A stretch of DNA of 55,326 nt from JBBKWJ01 sp037968895 (GTDB lineage Bacteria > Actinomycetota > Acidimicrobiia > Acidimicrobiales > SZUA-35): NCBI GenBank assembly GCA_037968895.1, contig JBBKWJ010000183.1:1-55326 (forward strand), in the 5' to 3' direction. Below are positions 1 through 13,842 of this stretch, piece after piece. A program made the position numbers and the translations under genes. Position 1 is the stretch's first letter. Each line of letters begins with the position of its first letter. The notes under the pieces were generated by a model. It was not told the DNA's origin and made no database searches. It saw nothing but the letters and a program-made list of their open reading frames with translations.

Positions 1-120
1 AATACTGAGGTGCGGGTTGAGTTGATTAATCCGATTGCGATGGATGAGGGTTTGAAGTTTGCTATTCGTGAGGGTGGTCGTACTGTTGGTGCTGGCCGCG
101 TCATCAAGATTCTCAAGTAA
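1..120 (+). CDS. tuf: Elongation factor Tu, 3' end only
   Basis: The first 39 codons in the window encode the C-terminal end of EF-Tu, including the conserved GGRTVGAGRV segment, and end at TAA 118-120. EF-Tu is the GTPase that delivers aminoacyl-tRNA to the ribosome. The start lies upstream of the window. The first 30 codons favour T- or G-ending forms (GGT, GTT, ATT, TTG), unlike neighbouring genes, while the last nine switch to the local C-ending style (GGC CGC GTC ATC). A second tuf begins at 55222, so this genome has at least two tuf genes, one just before tRNA-Trp/secE and one in the str operon. Confidence 0.95.
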   Translation, partial: NTEVRVELINPIAMDEGLKFAIREGGRTVGAGRVIKILK

Positions 121-173
121 CTTCATTCCGTAGCTGCAACGATCGCATTTGATCTGCAGTAATTGCATGAACT

Positions 174-195
174 GGGCCCCCTTTCGAGGGGGCTC
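174..195 (+). terminator. Hairpin after tuf, likely terminator
   Basis: A nine-pair stem (174-182 with 187-195, one G-U pair) closes a TTCG tetraloop about 55 bases after the tuf stop. There is no clear T tract, so its efficiency as an intrinsic terminator is uncertain. Confidence 0.5.
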
Positions 196-290
196 AGTCG
201 CGTGCGGTCGCCAATGGCGGCACAACTGACGTAACCTAGTGGGCGTCTATATTGTCCAACCTTCCACACGCTGAGGACCGAGGTCATCTG

Positions 291-902
291 GTGTCTGTAC
301 CCGAGATTGAGCAACTCGTCGAAAGTGCGAAGAGCGGTGACGCTCAGGCGTTCGAAGAGCTTGTGAAGCGGACCTATACAGACGCCTACACGTTGGCCTA
401 CCGACTCACCGGTGACGAGGAGGACGCACGCGACGTGGTGCAAGAAGCATATTTACGGGTTCACAAGGGACTCAGTCTGTTCCGTGGCGACGCTCAGTTC
501 AGCACCTGGATGCATCGGATAACCGCGAACTGCGCAAACACTTTTCTCGGTCGCCGAGGCAAGCACAGACACGCTGACCTCGATGAGACCACGAGCGTTG
601 TCGACCCACATCCGAGCCACGATCCCGAGCATCGCGCCGATGTCGGCGATCTGCGGGTGCAGTTAACCGACGCCCTTCGTGTCTTGCCGCCGAAACTCCG
701 TGCTGTTGTGGTCCTGCGAGACATATACGACCTCTCGCACATCGCCATTGCGGACGAACTAGGGATCACCGAGTCGGCGGCCAAAGTGCGACTGCATCGA
801 GCTCGAAAGCACCTGCGTGAATTGCTGTATCCGCTCAAGGCCGACGAAAACATGTCGTCCGAAACCGAAGAGCAAGACCAGGAGGCCGCTCGTGCGATGT
901 GA
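291..902 (+). CDS. ECF-type RNA polymerase sigma factor
   Basis: A 203-residue sigma-70 family factor of the extracytoplasmic-function class. Sigma region 2 is recognised by the stretch with AYRLTGDEEDARDVVQEAYLRV followed by F-STWMHRITANCA. Region 4 contains LPPKLRAVVVLRDIYDLSH and a helix-turn-helix ending in AKVRLHRARKHLRE. GTG 291 is chosen because CGAGG at 279-283 sits seven bases upstream; an in-frame TTG at 252 would add 13 residues but has no ribosome binding site. The next gene overlaps its 3' end by 11 bases and encodes a zinc-finger anti-sigma, so the pair is probably co-translated and the sigma factor is held inactive by its neighbour. The signal sensed cannot be read from the sequence. 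Confidence 0.88.
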   Translation: MSVPEIEQLVESAKSGDAQAFEELVKRTYTDAYTLAYRLTGDEEDARDVVQEAYLRVHKGLSLFRGDAQFSTWMHRITANCANTFLGRRGKHRHADLDETTSVVDPHPSHDPEHRADVGDLRVQLTDALRVLPPKLRAVVVLRDIYDLSHIAIADELGITESAAKVRLHRARKHLRELLYPLKADENMSSETEEQDQEAARAM

Positions 903-1248
903 CCAAATCTCGCTTCTGCTTGCGGCTAATGCCGACGAGTCAGAGGCTCTTCTACCCGAGCCAGCACAGCATGTGGCGCAATGTCTTCGATGTCAGGCCG
1001 AGGCCGTGCAATATCGTCGGCTTCTTCGCGATCTGGGCTCTATGCGTCATCAGCTCGTGGCCCCGGATGCCCGGTTGCTCGACGAGATTTTGGCTGGTGT
1101 ACGACCGTTAGCCGAAGTCACGCGCCTCCATCGCAAGGCTCGTCGTAAGGCCGTCATCGGTGGCTTCGCAGCAGCTGCCACTGCAGGTGCGGCCGGAGCG
1201 ATCGTAATCGCAACTCGTCTCGCGGCACGACAAAACATCGCTTCATAG
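892..1248 (+). CDS. Zinc-finger, membrane-anchored anti-sigma factor
   Basis: A 118-residue protein starting at GTG 892 with GGAGG at 881-885 as ribosome binding site, overlapping the sigma gene by 11 bases. The N-terminal half has a ZAS-type motif, HVAQCLRC (H-x3-C-x2-C), with a further cysteine at residue 3. The C-terminal part contains an Ala/Gly-rich hydrophobic segment (AVIGGFAAAATAGAAGAIVI) that could be a single membrane span, followed by a short basic tail. The family binds its partner sigma factor and releases it on redox or envelope signals. An upstream in-frame ATG at 817 lies inside the sigma gene and is unlikely to be used. Confidence 0.8.
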   Translation: MRCDQISLLLAANADESEALLPEPAQHVAQCLRCQAEAVQYRRLLRDLGSMRHQLVAPDARLLDEILAGVRPLAEVTRLHRKARRKAVIGGFAAAATAGAAGAIVIATRLAARQNIAS

Positions 1249-1346
1249 GCCGACGGAAATGCTCGGTGAGGTGCGGCCTTGCTGGCGTCGAATCGCGGTG
1301 GTGGGGTAGGGGCGGAGCGAAACGCTGCTAGTCTCTACGAAGCCCT

Positions 1347-1419
1347 AGGGCACTAGCTCAACTGGTAGAGCACCGGTCTCCAAAACCGGGGGTTGGGGGT
1401 TCGACTCCCTCGTGCCCTG
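1347..1419 (+). tRNA. tRNA-Trp (anticodon CCA)
   Basis: A 73-base cloverleaf can be folded by eye: acceptor AGGGCAC/GTGCCCT, D stem GCTC/GAGC, anticodon stem CCGGT/ACCGG with loop CTCCAAA giving anticodon CCA, and T stem GGGGG/CCCTC with one G-T pair and loop TTCGACT. The discriminator is G and the 3' CCA is not encoded. A tRNA-Trp directly before secE-nusG is the usual actinobacterial order. Confidence 0.96.
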
Positions 1420-1448
1420 CAAGAATCACCTGGAGAATCAGCACTGAT

Positions 1449-1476
1449 TTTTCAGAGTGCGCACAATCGATACAGT
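1449..1476 (+). promoter_or_regulatory. Weak candidate promoter before secE
   Basis: TTTTCA (1449-1454) and TACAGT (1471-1476) are 16 bases apart, 33 bases before secE. The same TACAGT hexamer occurs as the proposed -10 of rpoB. The -35 match is poor, so the genes may instead be read through from the tRNA. Confidence 0.25.
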
Positions 1477-1508
1477 ACGAATTCGACAAGCAACAAGGCA
1501 GTCCACAC

Positions 1509-1814
1509 ATGGCCATGAACAGGGAGCAGCGTCGCTATCTGCAGAAGCAGGGCGAGGTCGACGCTGAAGGTAACCCCATTCAGACACGTCGTGAAGACCG
1601 ACCACCGGCACGAGGTCCGCGGGTAGGTCCTTTCCAGTACGTCGGCGAGGTTCGTTCTGAGCTGCGCCGGGTTACATGGCCGACGCGTGACGAACTGGTG
1701 AAGTTCACGATCATCGTCATGGTGACGGTGCTCTTGCTCACTGGCTTTGTTGCCCTACTCGATTACGGGTTTGGCGAGGCGATCTTGCAGCTCCTACGGC
1801 AGGCAAATACATGA
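1509..1814 (+). CDS. secE: Preprotein translocase subunit SecE
   Basis: A 101-residue SecE. A long polar N-terminus leads into the conserved amphipathic helix (VRSELRRVTWPTRDELVK) and one C-terminal membrane span (FTIIVMVTVLLLTGFVALLDY). SecE clamps the two halves of SecY in the Sec channel. ATG 1509 is used; ATG 1515 is also possible. The stop overlaps the nusG start (ATGA at 1811-1814), indicating translational coupling, and the gene lies between tRNA-Trp and nusG as in most bacteria. Confidence 0.95.
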   Translation: MAMNREQRRYLQKQGEVDAEGNPIQTRREDRPPARGPRVGPFQYVGEVRSELRRVTWPTRDELVKFTIIVMVTVLLLTGFVALLDYGFGEAILQLLRQANT

Positions 1815-2587
1815 CCGATTCATCTGTTCAATCCGACGCCCCAGCTGAAGACGAGTCGCCGGCAACCGCAGCCGATGCCGTCGACGCCCCGAGCGATGCG
1901 CCAGAGGCCGCTGTCGAAGCGCCCGAAGAAGATGCCAGCACTGCTGCGGCCACTGATGGCGACGGCGATGCAACCGAAGCAACTGATGCTGAAGACGTAG
2001 CCGAAGCCGAGGAAGCCCCAGCACCACGCGTCGTGTCGCCATACGACAAGCCAGGCCGCTGGTATGTGCTGCATACCCAGTCGGGTTACGAAAACAAGGT
2101 CAGGAAAAACATCGAAGCCCGTACGGCGTCGATGAACATGGAAGAGCGGATTTACGAAGTCGTAATTCCTCTCGAGGACGTTGTCGAGTTCAAAAACGGC
2201 AAGAAAGTTATCGTCCAGAAAAAAGTCTTCCCTGGCTACCTACTGTGCCGGATGAGGCTCGACGATGACTCGTGGTTCGTTGTCCGCAACACTCCTGGTG
2301 TCACCGGGTTTGTCGGTGCCGGCAACAAGCCTTCGCCCCTGCCCCGACGCGATGTCGAGTCATTCCTTTCCGACAAGGTCGAAGGCGAAGATGCTGGCCG
2401 TAAAGGCAAGCCACGTCTCGAATACGAAATCAACCAGACGGTGCGCGTTAAGGAAGGCCCATTCGCGGACTTCCAGGGCGAAATCGTTGAGATCAACGAA
2501 GACCAGCTCAAGCTCAAGGTCCTCGTCAACATCTTCGGCCGCGAAACCCCGGTCGAGCTTGAGTTCGCTCAAGTCGGCAAGGTCTAA
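1811..2587 (+). CDS. nusG: Transcription elongation/termination factor NusG
   Basis: A 258-residue NusG. Residues 1-75 form an Ala/Glu/Asp-rich, almost certainly disordered extension with no counterpart in E. coli NusG. The NGN domain follows (RWYVLHTQSGYENKV, then KKVFPGYLLCRM and VRNTPGVTGFVG), and the C-terminal KOW domain has VKEGPFADFQGEIVEIN. NusG binds the RNA polymerase clamp and links it to Rho or the ribosome. Acidic N-terminal extensions are known in actinobacterial NusG. It is coupled to secE by a 4-base overlap. Confidence 0.96.
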   Translation: MTDSSVQSDAPAEDESPATAADAVDAPSDAPEAAVEAPEEDASTAAATDGDGDATEATDAEDVAEAEEAPAPRVVSPYDKPGRWYVLHTQSGYENKVRKNIEARTASMNMEERIYEVVIPLEDVVEFKNGKKVIVQKKVFPGYLLCRMRLDDDSWFVVRNTPGVTGFVGAGNKPSPLPRRDVESFLSDKVEGEDAGRKGKPRLEYEINQTVRVKEGPFADFQGEIVEINEDQLKLKVLVNIFGRETPVELEFAQVGKV

Positions 2588-2647
2588 GGCCAAGCCAGCT
2601 CCTTACTACCTCAAGAGTGCGTTTAGGTCGATGGCCTGTACGCTGTG

Positions 2648-2698
2648 AGGCGGTCTTGTCTGATCTATTCAGGCCGGACCCACATCCGACCGCCTTTT
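2648..2698 (+). terminator. Hairpin with T run between nusG and rplK
   Basis: AGGCGGTC (2648-2655) and GACCGCCT (2688-2695) are perfect complements separated by 32 bases, and the right arm runs into TTTT. This has the form of an intrinsic terminator or an attenuator for rplKA. The long loop leaves room for an alternative fold. Confidence 0.5.
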
Positions 2699-2720
2699 AA
2701 CCCTGATAGGGCACCCCGCA

Positions 2721-3146
2721 ATGGCAAAGAAGAAGATTCTCTCAACCGTCCGTATTCAGATCATGGGGGGGCAGGCAACACCTGCGCCACCAGTCGGTAC
2801 CGCACTTGGTCCGCATGGCATCGCCATCATGGACTTCTGCAAGGACTACAACGCAAGGACCGAAGCCCAACGCGGCACGGTTGTTCCCGCCGAAATCACG
2901 ATCTACGAAGATCGCAGCTTCAGCTTCATTCTGAAGACGCCGCCTGCGGCTGATCTCATTCGCAAGGCCGCCAAGATCGAAAAGGGCGCTGCCGATCCAA
3001 AGCGTGACCGCGCCGGTTCAATCACCGATGCGCAGCTCACCGAGATCGCACAAATCAAAATGCCTGACCTCAACGCCTACGACATCGACGCAGCCAAGAA
3101 GCAGGTAGCAGGTACCGCTCGCCAAATGGGCGTTCGAATTCGATAG
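2721..3146 (+). CDS. rplK: 50S ribosomal protein L11
   Basis: A 141-residue L11 of normal length. The N-terminal domain carries the proline-rich loop ATPAPPVGTALGPHGIAIMDFC typical of the thiostrepton-binding region, and the C-terminal rRNA-binding domain ends in KKQVAGTARQMGV. L11 forms part of the GTPase-associated centre with 23S rRNA and L10. The start ATG 2721 has only a weak ribosome binding site. It is followed by rplA after 92 bases. Confidence 0.97.
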   Translation: MAKKKILSTVRIQIMGGQATPAPPVGTALGPHGIAIMDFCKDYNARTEAQRGTVVPAEITIYEDRSFSFILKTPPAADLIRKAAKIEKGAADPKRDRAGSITDAQLTEIAQIKMPDLNAYDIDAAKKQVAGTARQMGVRIR

Positions 3147-3238
3147 ACCACGGCCGTTTGTGGCCAGGCGGCACACAATATTCAGCGCTCGTATGGGAAC
3201 ACCTCACCCTGCGGCGAAACCACTAGAGGGAGCCAATC

Positions 3239-3943
3239 ATGGCAAAAGGTAAAAAGTATCTCGACGCTCAGAAGCGTTTCGACAACGAGCGTTTCCACAC
3301 CCCGCTTGAGGCACTCGACCTCGTGAAGAGCCTGGCTTCGGCCAAGTTCGACGAATCGATCGACTTGTCGCTCTCGCTTGGTGTCGATCCGAGGAAGCCA
3401 GACCAAATCGTCCGCGGCACCGTGAGCCTTCCAGCGGGAACCGGCAAGACCGTCAGGGTCGCCGTGTTCGCCCAAGGTGACGATGCAACCGCAGCAACCG
3501 AAGCTGGAGCCGACATTGTTGGCGCCGAAGACCTCGTTGCCCAGGTTGAAGGCGGCATGCTCGACTTTGATCTCGCTATCTCAACCCCAGAACTCATGCC
3601 ACAGGTTGGCAAGCTCGGTCGTGTGCTCGGTCCTCGTGGCCTTATGCCAAACCCAAAGACCGGCACCGTCACCACCGATGTGGCCAAGGCCGTTGTCGCC
3701 TTCAAGGGCGGCACTGTCGAATACCGCACCGACCGCTACGGCAATGTGCACGTGTCGATAGGCAAGGCGGGCTTCGAAGCCAAAGACCTCGTCGAGAATC
3801 TCACTGCACTCGTTGACGAACTTAATCGCGTAAGGCCAGCCTCAGCCAAGGGCCGATTCATGAAGAAGGCAACTCTGTCTTCAACCATGGGCCCTGGCGT
3901 CAAGATTGATCCGACAAAGCTCGACACACCGTTCGTGGCCTAG
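3239..3943 (+). CDS. rplA: 50S ribosomal protein L1
   Basis: A 234-residue L1 of standard length, recognised by GKKYLDAQKRFD at the start, MPQVGKLGRVLGPRGLMPNPKTGTVT in the middle, and FMKKATLSSTMGPGVKID near the end. L1 binds the mobile L1 stalk of 23S rRNA and helps deacylated tRNA leave. In many bacteria it also represses its own operon at a leader copy of the rRNA site; no such site was confidently found in the 92 bases upstream. The ribosome binding site GAGGGAG precedes ATG 3239. Confidence 0.97.
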   Translation: MAKGKKYLDAQKRFDNERFHTPLEALDLVKSLASAKFDESIDLSLSLGVDPRKPDQIVRGTVSLPAGTGKTVRVAVFAQGDDATAATEAGADIVGAEDLVAQVEGGMLDFDLAISTPELMPQVGKLGRVLGPRGLMPNPKTGTVTTDVAKAVVAFKGGTVEYRTDRYGNVHVSIGKAGFEAKDLVENLTALVDELNRVRPASAKGRFMKKATLSSTMGPGVKIDPTKLDTPFVA

Positions 3944-3951
3944 TCGTTAGT

Positions 3952-4220
3952 GTTGGCCTTCGGGCCGCAACCGCTTCTGGTGACTCGTCGCCAGAAGCAA
4001 ACCCGTCGGGTTCGCTCGACGGAAATCGTACGCTCTCGCCAAAGACCTTGGGTTCGGATGCACGCAAGTGCAGCTGAGGAACTGGAACCACTCGTGGGAC
4101 CTGCCCAACAAGGCGATCATGATTCTTTGTGTCACACCCCTGGGTGCTGATCCTGAGAGGAACTGATCGGCCATGAGCATCGATCAGTCCCTATCCGGAA
4201 ATGCAACATATGAGAGGAGG
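3952..4220 (+). promoter_or_regulatory. Structured rplJ leader, likely L10 autoregulatory region
   Basis: The 281-base gap between rplA and rplJ has no gene but several hairpins: GGCC-TTCG-GGCC (3955-3966), an 11-pair stem 3973-3983/3988-3998 with a CTCG loop, CCGTCG/CGACGG (4003-4008/4017-4022), and ACTGATCG/CGATCAGT (4162-4169/4181-4188). The ribosome binding site AGGAGG lies at 4215-4220. In most bacteria the L10(L12) complex binds a kinked stem in this leader to repress rplJL, so this is the expected place for it. Which hairpin carries the binding site was not determined. Confidence 0.6.
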
Positions 4221-4224
4221 TGTG

Positions 4225-4947
4225 ATGGAGCAACCAAGACCTGAAAAAGTAGCAGTCGTTGAGGAAGTCCGGGAACGGATGACATCGGCGCGGGCAGTAT
4301 TGGTCTCGGAGTATCGAGGCCTGACTGTTGAGGATTTGTCGACGCTGCGTCGCAGCCTTCGTCCCGCAGGCGGGGCATACAAGGTGTACAAAAACACCCT
4401 TATGCGCCGCGCTGCAGACGAAGCTGGACTCGATTTCGGCGACCTGTTGGTCGGTCCCACCGCACTAACCTTTGCAGAACCAACTCCAGAGGGTGAGCCT
4501 GGCGACGTTGTCGCTGTGGCGAAGGCCCTGAAGGAATTTGCAAAGATCAATCCAAAGCTTGTCATCAAAGGCGGACTTCTCGCCGGCAAGAGCCTTGACG
4601 CAAACGAAATCAATGCTCTGGCCGACGTGGAACCACGTCCAGTATTGCTGGCAAAGTTGGCTGGTGGCATTGCTGCACCAATGGTTCAGTTCGCTGGACT
4701 CTTGCAGGCAATTCCCCGCAACTTCGCATACGGTCTCAAGGCCCTTATCGACGAAGGTGGCGCCCCCGGCGCCCCCGAGTCGGCTCCAAGCGCACCCGAA
4801 GCCGAGGCACCAGCTGCCGAGGAAACGGAAGCCGCTACTCCAGAAGCCCCTGCTGCTGAAGCAGAGGCCGCAACAGAATCAGACACCTCGGCAGAGTCCG
4901 AGCAACCCGAAGCCGCCTCGGCCGAGGCACCAGAAAGCGAGTCATAA
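4225..4947 (+). CDS. rplJ: 50S ribosomal protein L10 with acidic C-terminal tail
   Basis: A 240-residue L10. Residues 1-170 are the normal protein (ARAVLVSEYRGLTVEDLSTLRR, KVYKNTLMRRA), which anchors the L7/L12 dimers of the stalk. The last 65 residues are almost only Ala, Glu, Pro and Ser, are likely disordered, and make the protein much longer than the usual 165-180. ATG 4225 is preferred because AGGAGG at 4215-4220 lies just upstream; an in-frame ATG at 4201 would place that site inside the gene. Its TAA overlaps the rplL ATG by one base. Confidence 0.95.
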   Translation: MEQPRPEKVAVVEEVRERMTSARAVLVSEYRGLTVEDLSTLRRSLRPAGGAYKVYKNTLMRRAADEAGLDFGDLLVGPTALTFAEPTPEGEPGDVVAVAKALKEFAKINPKLVIKGGLLAGKSLDANEINALADVEPRPVLLAKLAGGIAAPMVQFAGLLQAIPRNFAYGLKALIDEGGAPGAPESAPSAPEAEAPAAEETEAATPEAPAAEAEAATESDTSAESEQPEAASAEAPESES

Positions 4948-5318
4948 TGACCAAGGAAGATATTCTCGAAGCAATTGCATCGATGTCAGTTCTCGAGCTC
5001 TCCGAGCTCCTGACCGACTTCGAAGAGAAGTTCGGCGTAACCGCTGCCGCCCCAGTCGCCGTTGCCGGCGCAGCAGGCCCAGCAGCTGCCGAAGAAGCCG
5101 AAGAGAAGGACGACTTTGATGTCGTTCTCACCTCAGCTGGTGACAAGAAGATCCAGGTCATCAAGGCCGTTCGTGAACTCACGAGCCTTGGCCTTAAGGA
5201 AGCAAAGGACCTCGTCGAGAGTGCTCCAGCGCCAATCCTTGAGGGTGCCAACAAGGACGATGCTGAAGCCGCAAAGGCCAAGCTCGAAGAAGCCGGCGCA
5301 GCAGTCGAACTCAAGTAG
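4947..5318 (+). CDS. rplL: 50S ribosomal protein L7/L12
   Basis: A 123-residue L7/L12 of normal size. It has an N-terminal dimerisation domain (MTKEDILEAIASMSVLELSELL), an Ala-rich hinge, and the C-terminal factor-binding domain (KIQVIKAVRELTSLGLKEAKDLVE). It forms the flexible stalk that recruits EF-Tu and EF-G. Its ATG shares one base with the rplJ stop (TAATG), implying coupled translation, and a strong terminator follows. Confidence 0.97.
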   Translation: MTKEDILEAIASMSVLELSELLTDFEEKFGVTAAAPVAVAGAAGPAAAEEAEEKDDFDVVLTSAGDKKIQVIKAVRELTSLGLKEAKDLVESAPAPILEGANKDDAEAAKAKLEEAGAAVELK

Positions 5319-5340
5319 TTCAGTCTCAACCTGATTATTC

Positions 5341-5377
5341 GAGCCCCGGCCTTGTGCCGGGGCTCGTTTCTTTTTCT
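5341..5377 (+). terminator. Strong intrinsic terminator after rplL
   Basis: A perfect ten-pair GC-rich stem (GAGCCCCGGC at 5341-5350 with GCCGGGGCTC at 5356-5365) and a five-base loop are followed by GTTTCTTTTTCT. It closes the rplJL unit and separates it from rpoBC. Confidence 0.92.
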
Positions 5378-5438
5378 GGCCAGCTGAAAGAAATTCGCGG
5401 CGAAAGTGCTGGCAGGCGGGTTGTTTCGAAGGAAAGCC

Positions 5439-5467
5439 TTGACCTGAACGCCAGGTATGTTTACAGT
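5439..5467 (+). promoter_or_regulatory. Candidate sigma-70 promoter for rpoBC
   Basis: TTGACC (5439-5444) and TACAGT (5462-5467) are separated by exactly 17 bases. They lie in the 254-base stretch between the rplL terminator and rpoB, which shows nothing else clear. Together with the terminator upstream this suggests that rpoBC has its own promoter with a leader of about 160 bases. Confidence 0.5.
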
Positions 5468-5631
5468 CCGCTCCGCGATATTTGTGAAACCGGTTGTGCA
5501 CGAGTCTCTGCGCCCATATGCTTGTCAGTTGCCGTGCTAGCCGCTCCTTTTTTGCGCTCCCGCTATGCGAGAGTGCGAGTGGCTAACTCAGCTTGACCTT
5601 TGGCCTCCCGTGCTACCCCAGGTGGTGTCTT

Positions 5632-9222
<3,591 letters not shown>

Positions 9223-9248
9223 TCGGGCAACCGGGAAAGAGACTGAGC

Positions 9249-13214
<3,966 letters not shown>

Positions 13215-13237
13215 CACGCAACGTCAATTGAATCGAT

Positions 13238-13274
13238 CGAGTGGGAGGCCTTCGGGTCTCCCACTCGTGGTTTT
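13238..13274 (+). terminator. Intrinsic terminator after rpoC
   Basis: A 13-pair stem (13238-13250 with 13255-13267, one G-T pair) closes a TTCG tetraloop and is followed by TGGTTTTG. It ends the rpoBC transcript before the cox operon. Confidence 0.88.
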
Positions 13275-13380
13275 GCCCGAAACTTGAGAGGTCGCCTCGG
13301 CACAGTGCTCGCTGATGTGTCAGAGTGAGAAGACCGCGCACAATAGTGTCGCGAGAAAACTAGGGGACATAGGGGGCCAC

Positions 13381-13842
13381 GTGCAGGTTGAGTTTGTAGT
13401 CAACGGCCAGACCCGTTCGGCAGATGTTGAGGCACGCACCTTGTTGGTGCACATGCTTCGAGACGAACTGGGACTTACTGGCACGAATATCGGATGCGAC
13501 ACGTCGTCGTGTGGTGCATGCACCATTCACGTCAACGGGGAGTCAGTGAAGTCGTGCACCATGCTCGCGGCCCAAGCGCGAGGCACGGCGATCACCACAA
13601 TTGAGGGCATGGCCACGAGCGACGGGCTCCACCCAATGCAGCAAGCATTCATGGAGTGTCACGGACTGCAATGCGGGTATTGCACGCCCGGCATGGTCAT
13701 GGCGGCAACGTCGTTGCTTGAAGAGAACCCGAACCCGACAGAATCCGAAGTACGCATCGGTCTTGAGGGCAATCTTTGTCGCTGCACTGGTTATCACAAC
13801 ATCGTGAAATCGGTCATGAGCTGCGCTGCCGGGGGTGCCTGA
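13381..13842 (+). CDS. coxS: Form II CO-dehydrogenase-like small [2Fe-2S] subunit
   Basis: A 153-residue iron-sulfur subunit of the xanthine oxidase/CO dehydrogenase family. The plant-ferredoxin-type cluster is bound by Cys39, 44, 47 and 59, and the second cluster by Cys98, 101, 133 and 135 (CGYCTPG and CRCTGY). It passes electrons from the molybdenum centre in CoxL to FAD in CoxM. GTG 13381 is chosen because the protein then begins QVEFVVNGQ, as family members do; the in-frame ATG at 13315 adds an unrelated 22 residues. Its TGA overlaps the coxL ATG (TGATG), so the subunits are translationally coupled. Confidence 0.93.
   Translation: MQVEFVVNGQTRSADVEARTLLVHMLRDELGLTGTNIGCDTSSCGACTIHVNGESVKSCTMLAAQARGTAITTIEGMATSDGLHPMQQAFMECHGLQCGYCTPGMVMAATSLLEENPNPTESEVRIGLEGNLCRCTGYHNIVKSVMSCAAGGA

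Noticed and set aside
1441..1460. Hairpin GCACT/AGTGC after tRNA-Trp as a terminator.
   Set aside because: Only five pairs with a ten-base interior and no T tract after it; it is too weak to call.
4201..4224. Upstream start of rplJ at ATG 4201.
   Set aside because: It would place the strong AGGAGG site inside the gene; ATG 4225 fits both the ribosome binding site and the family N-terminus.
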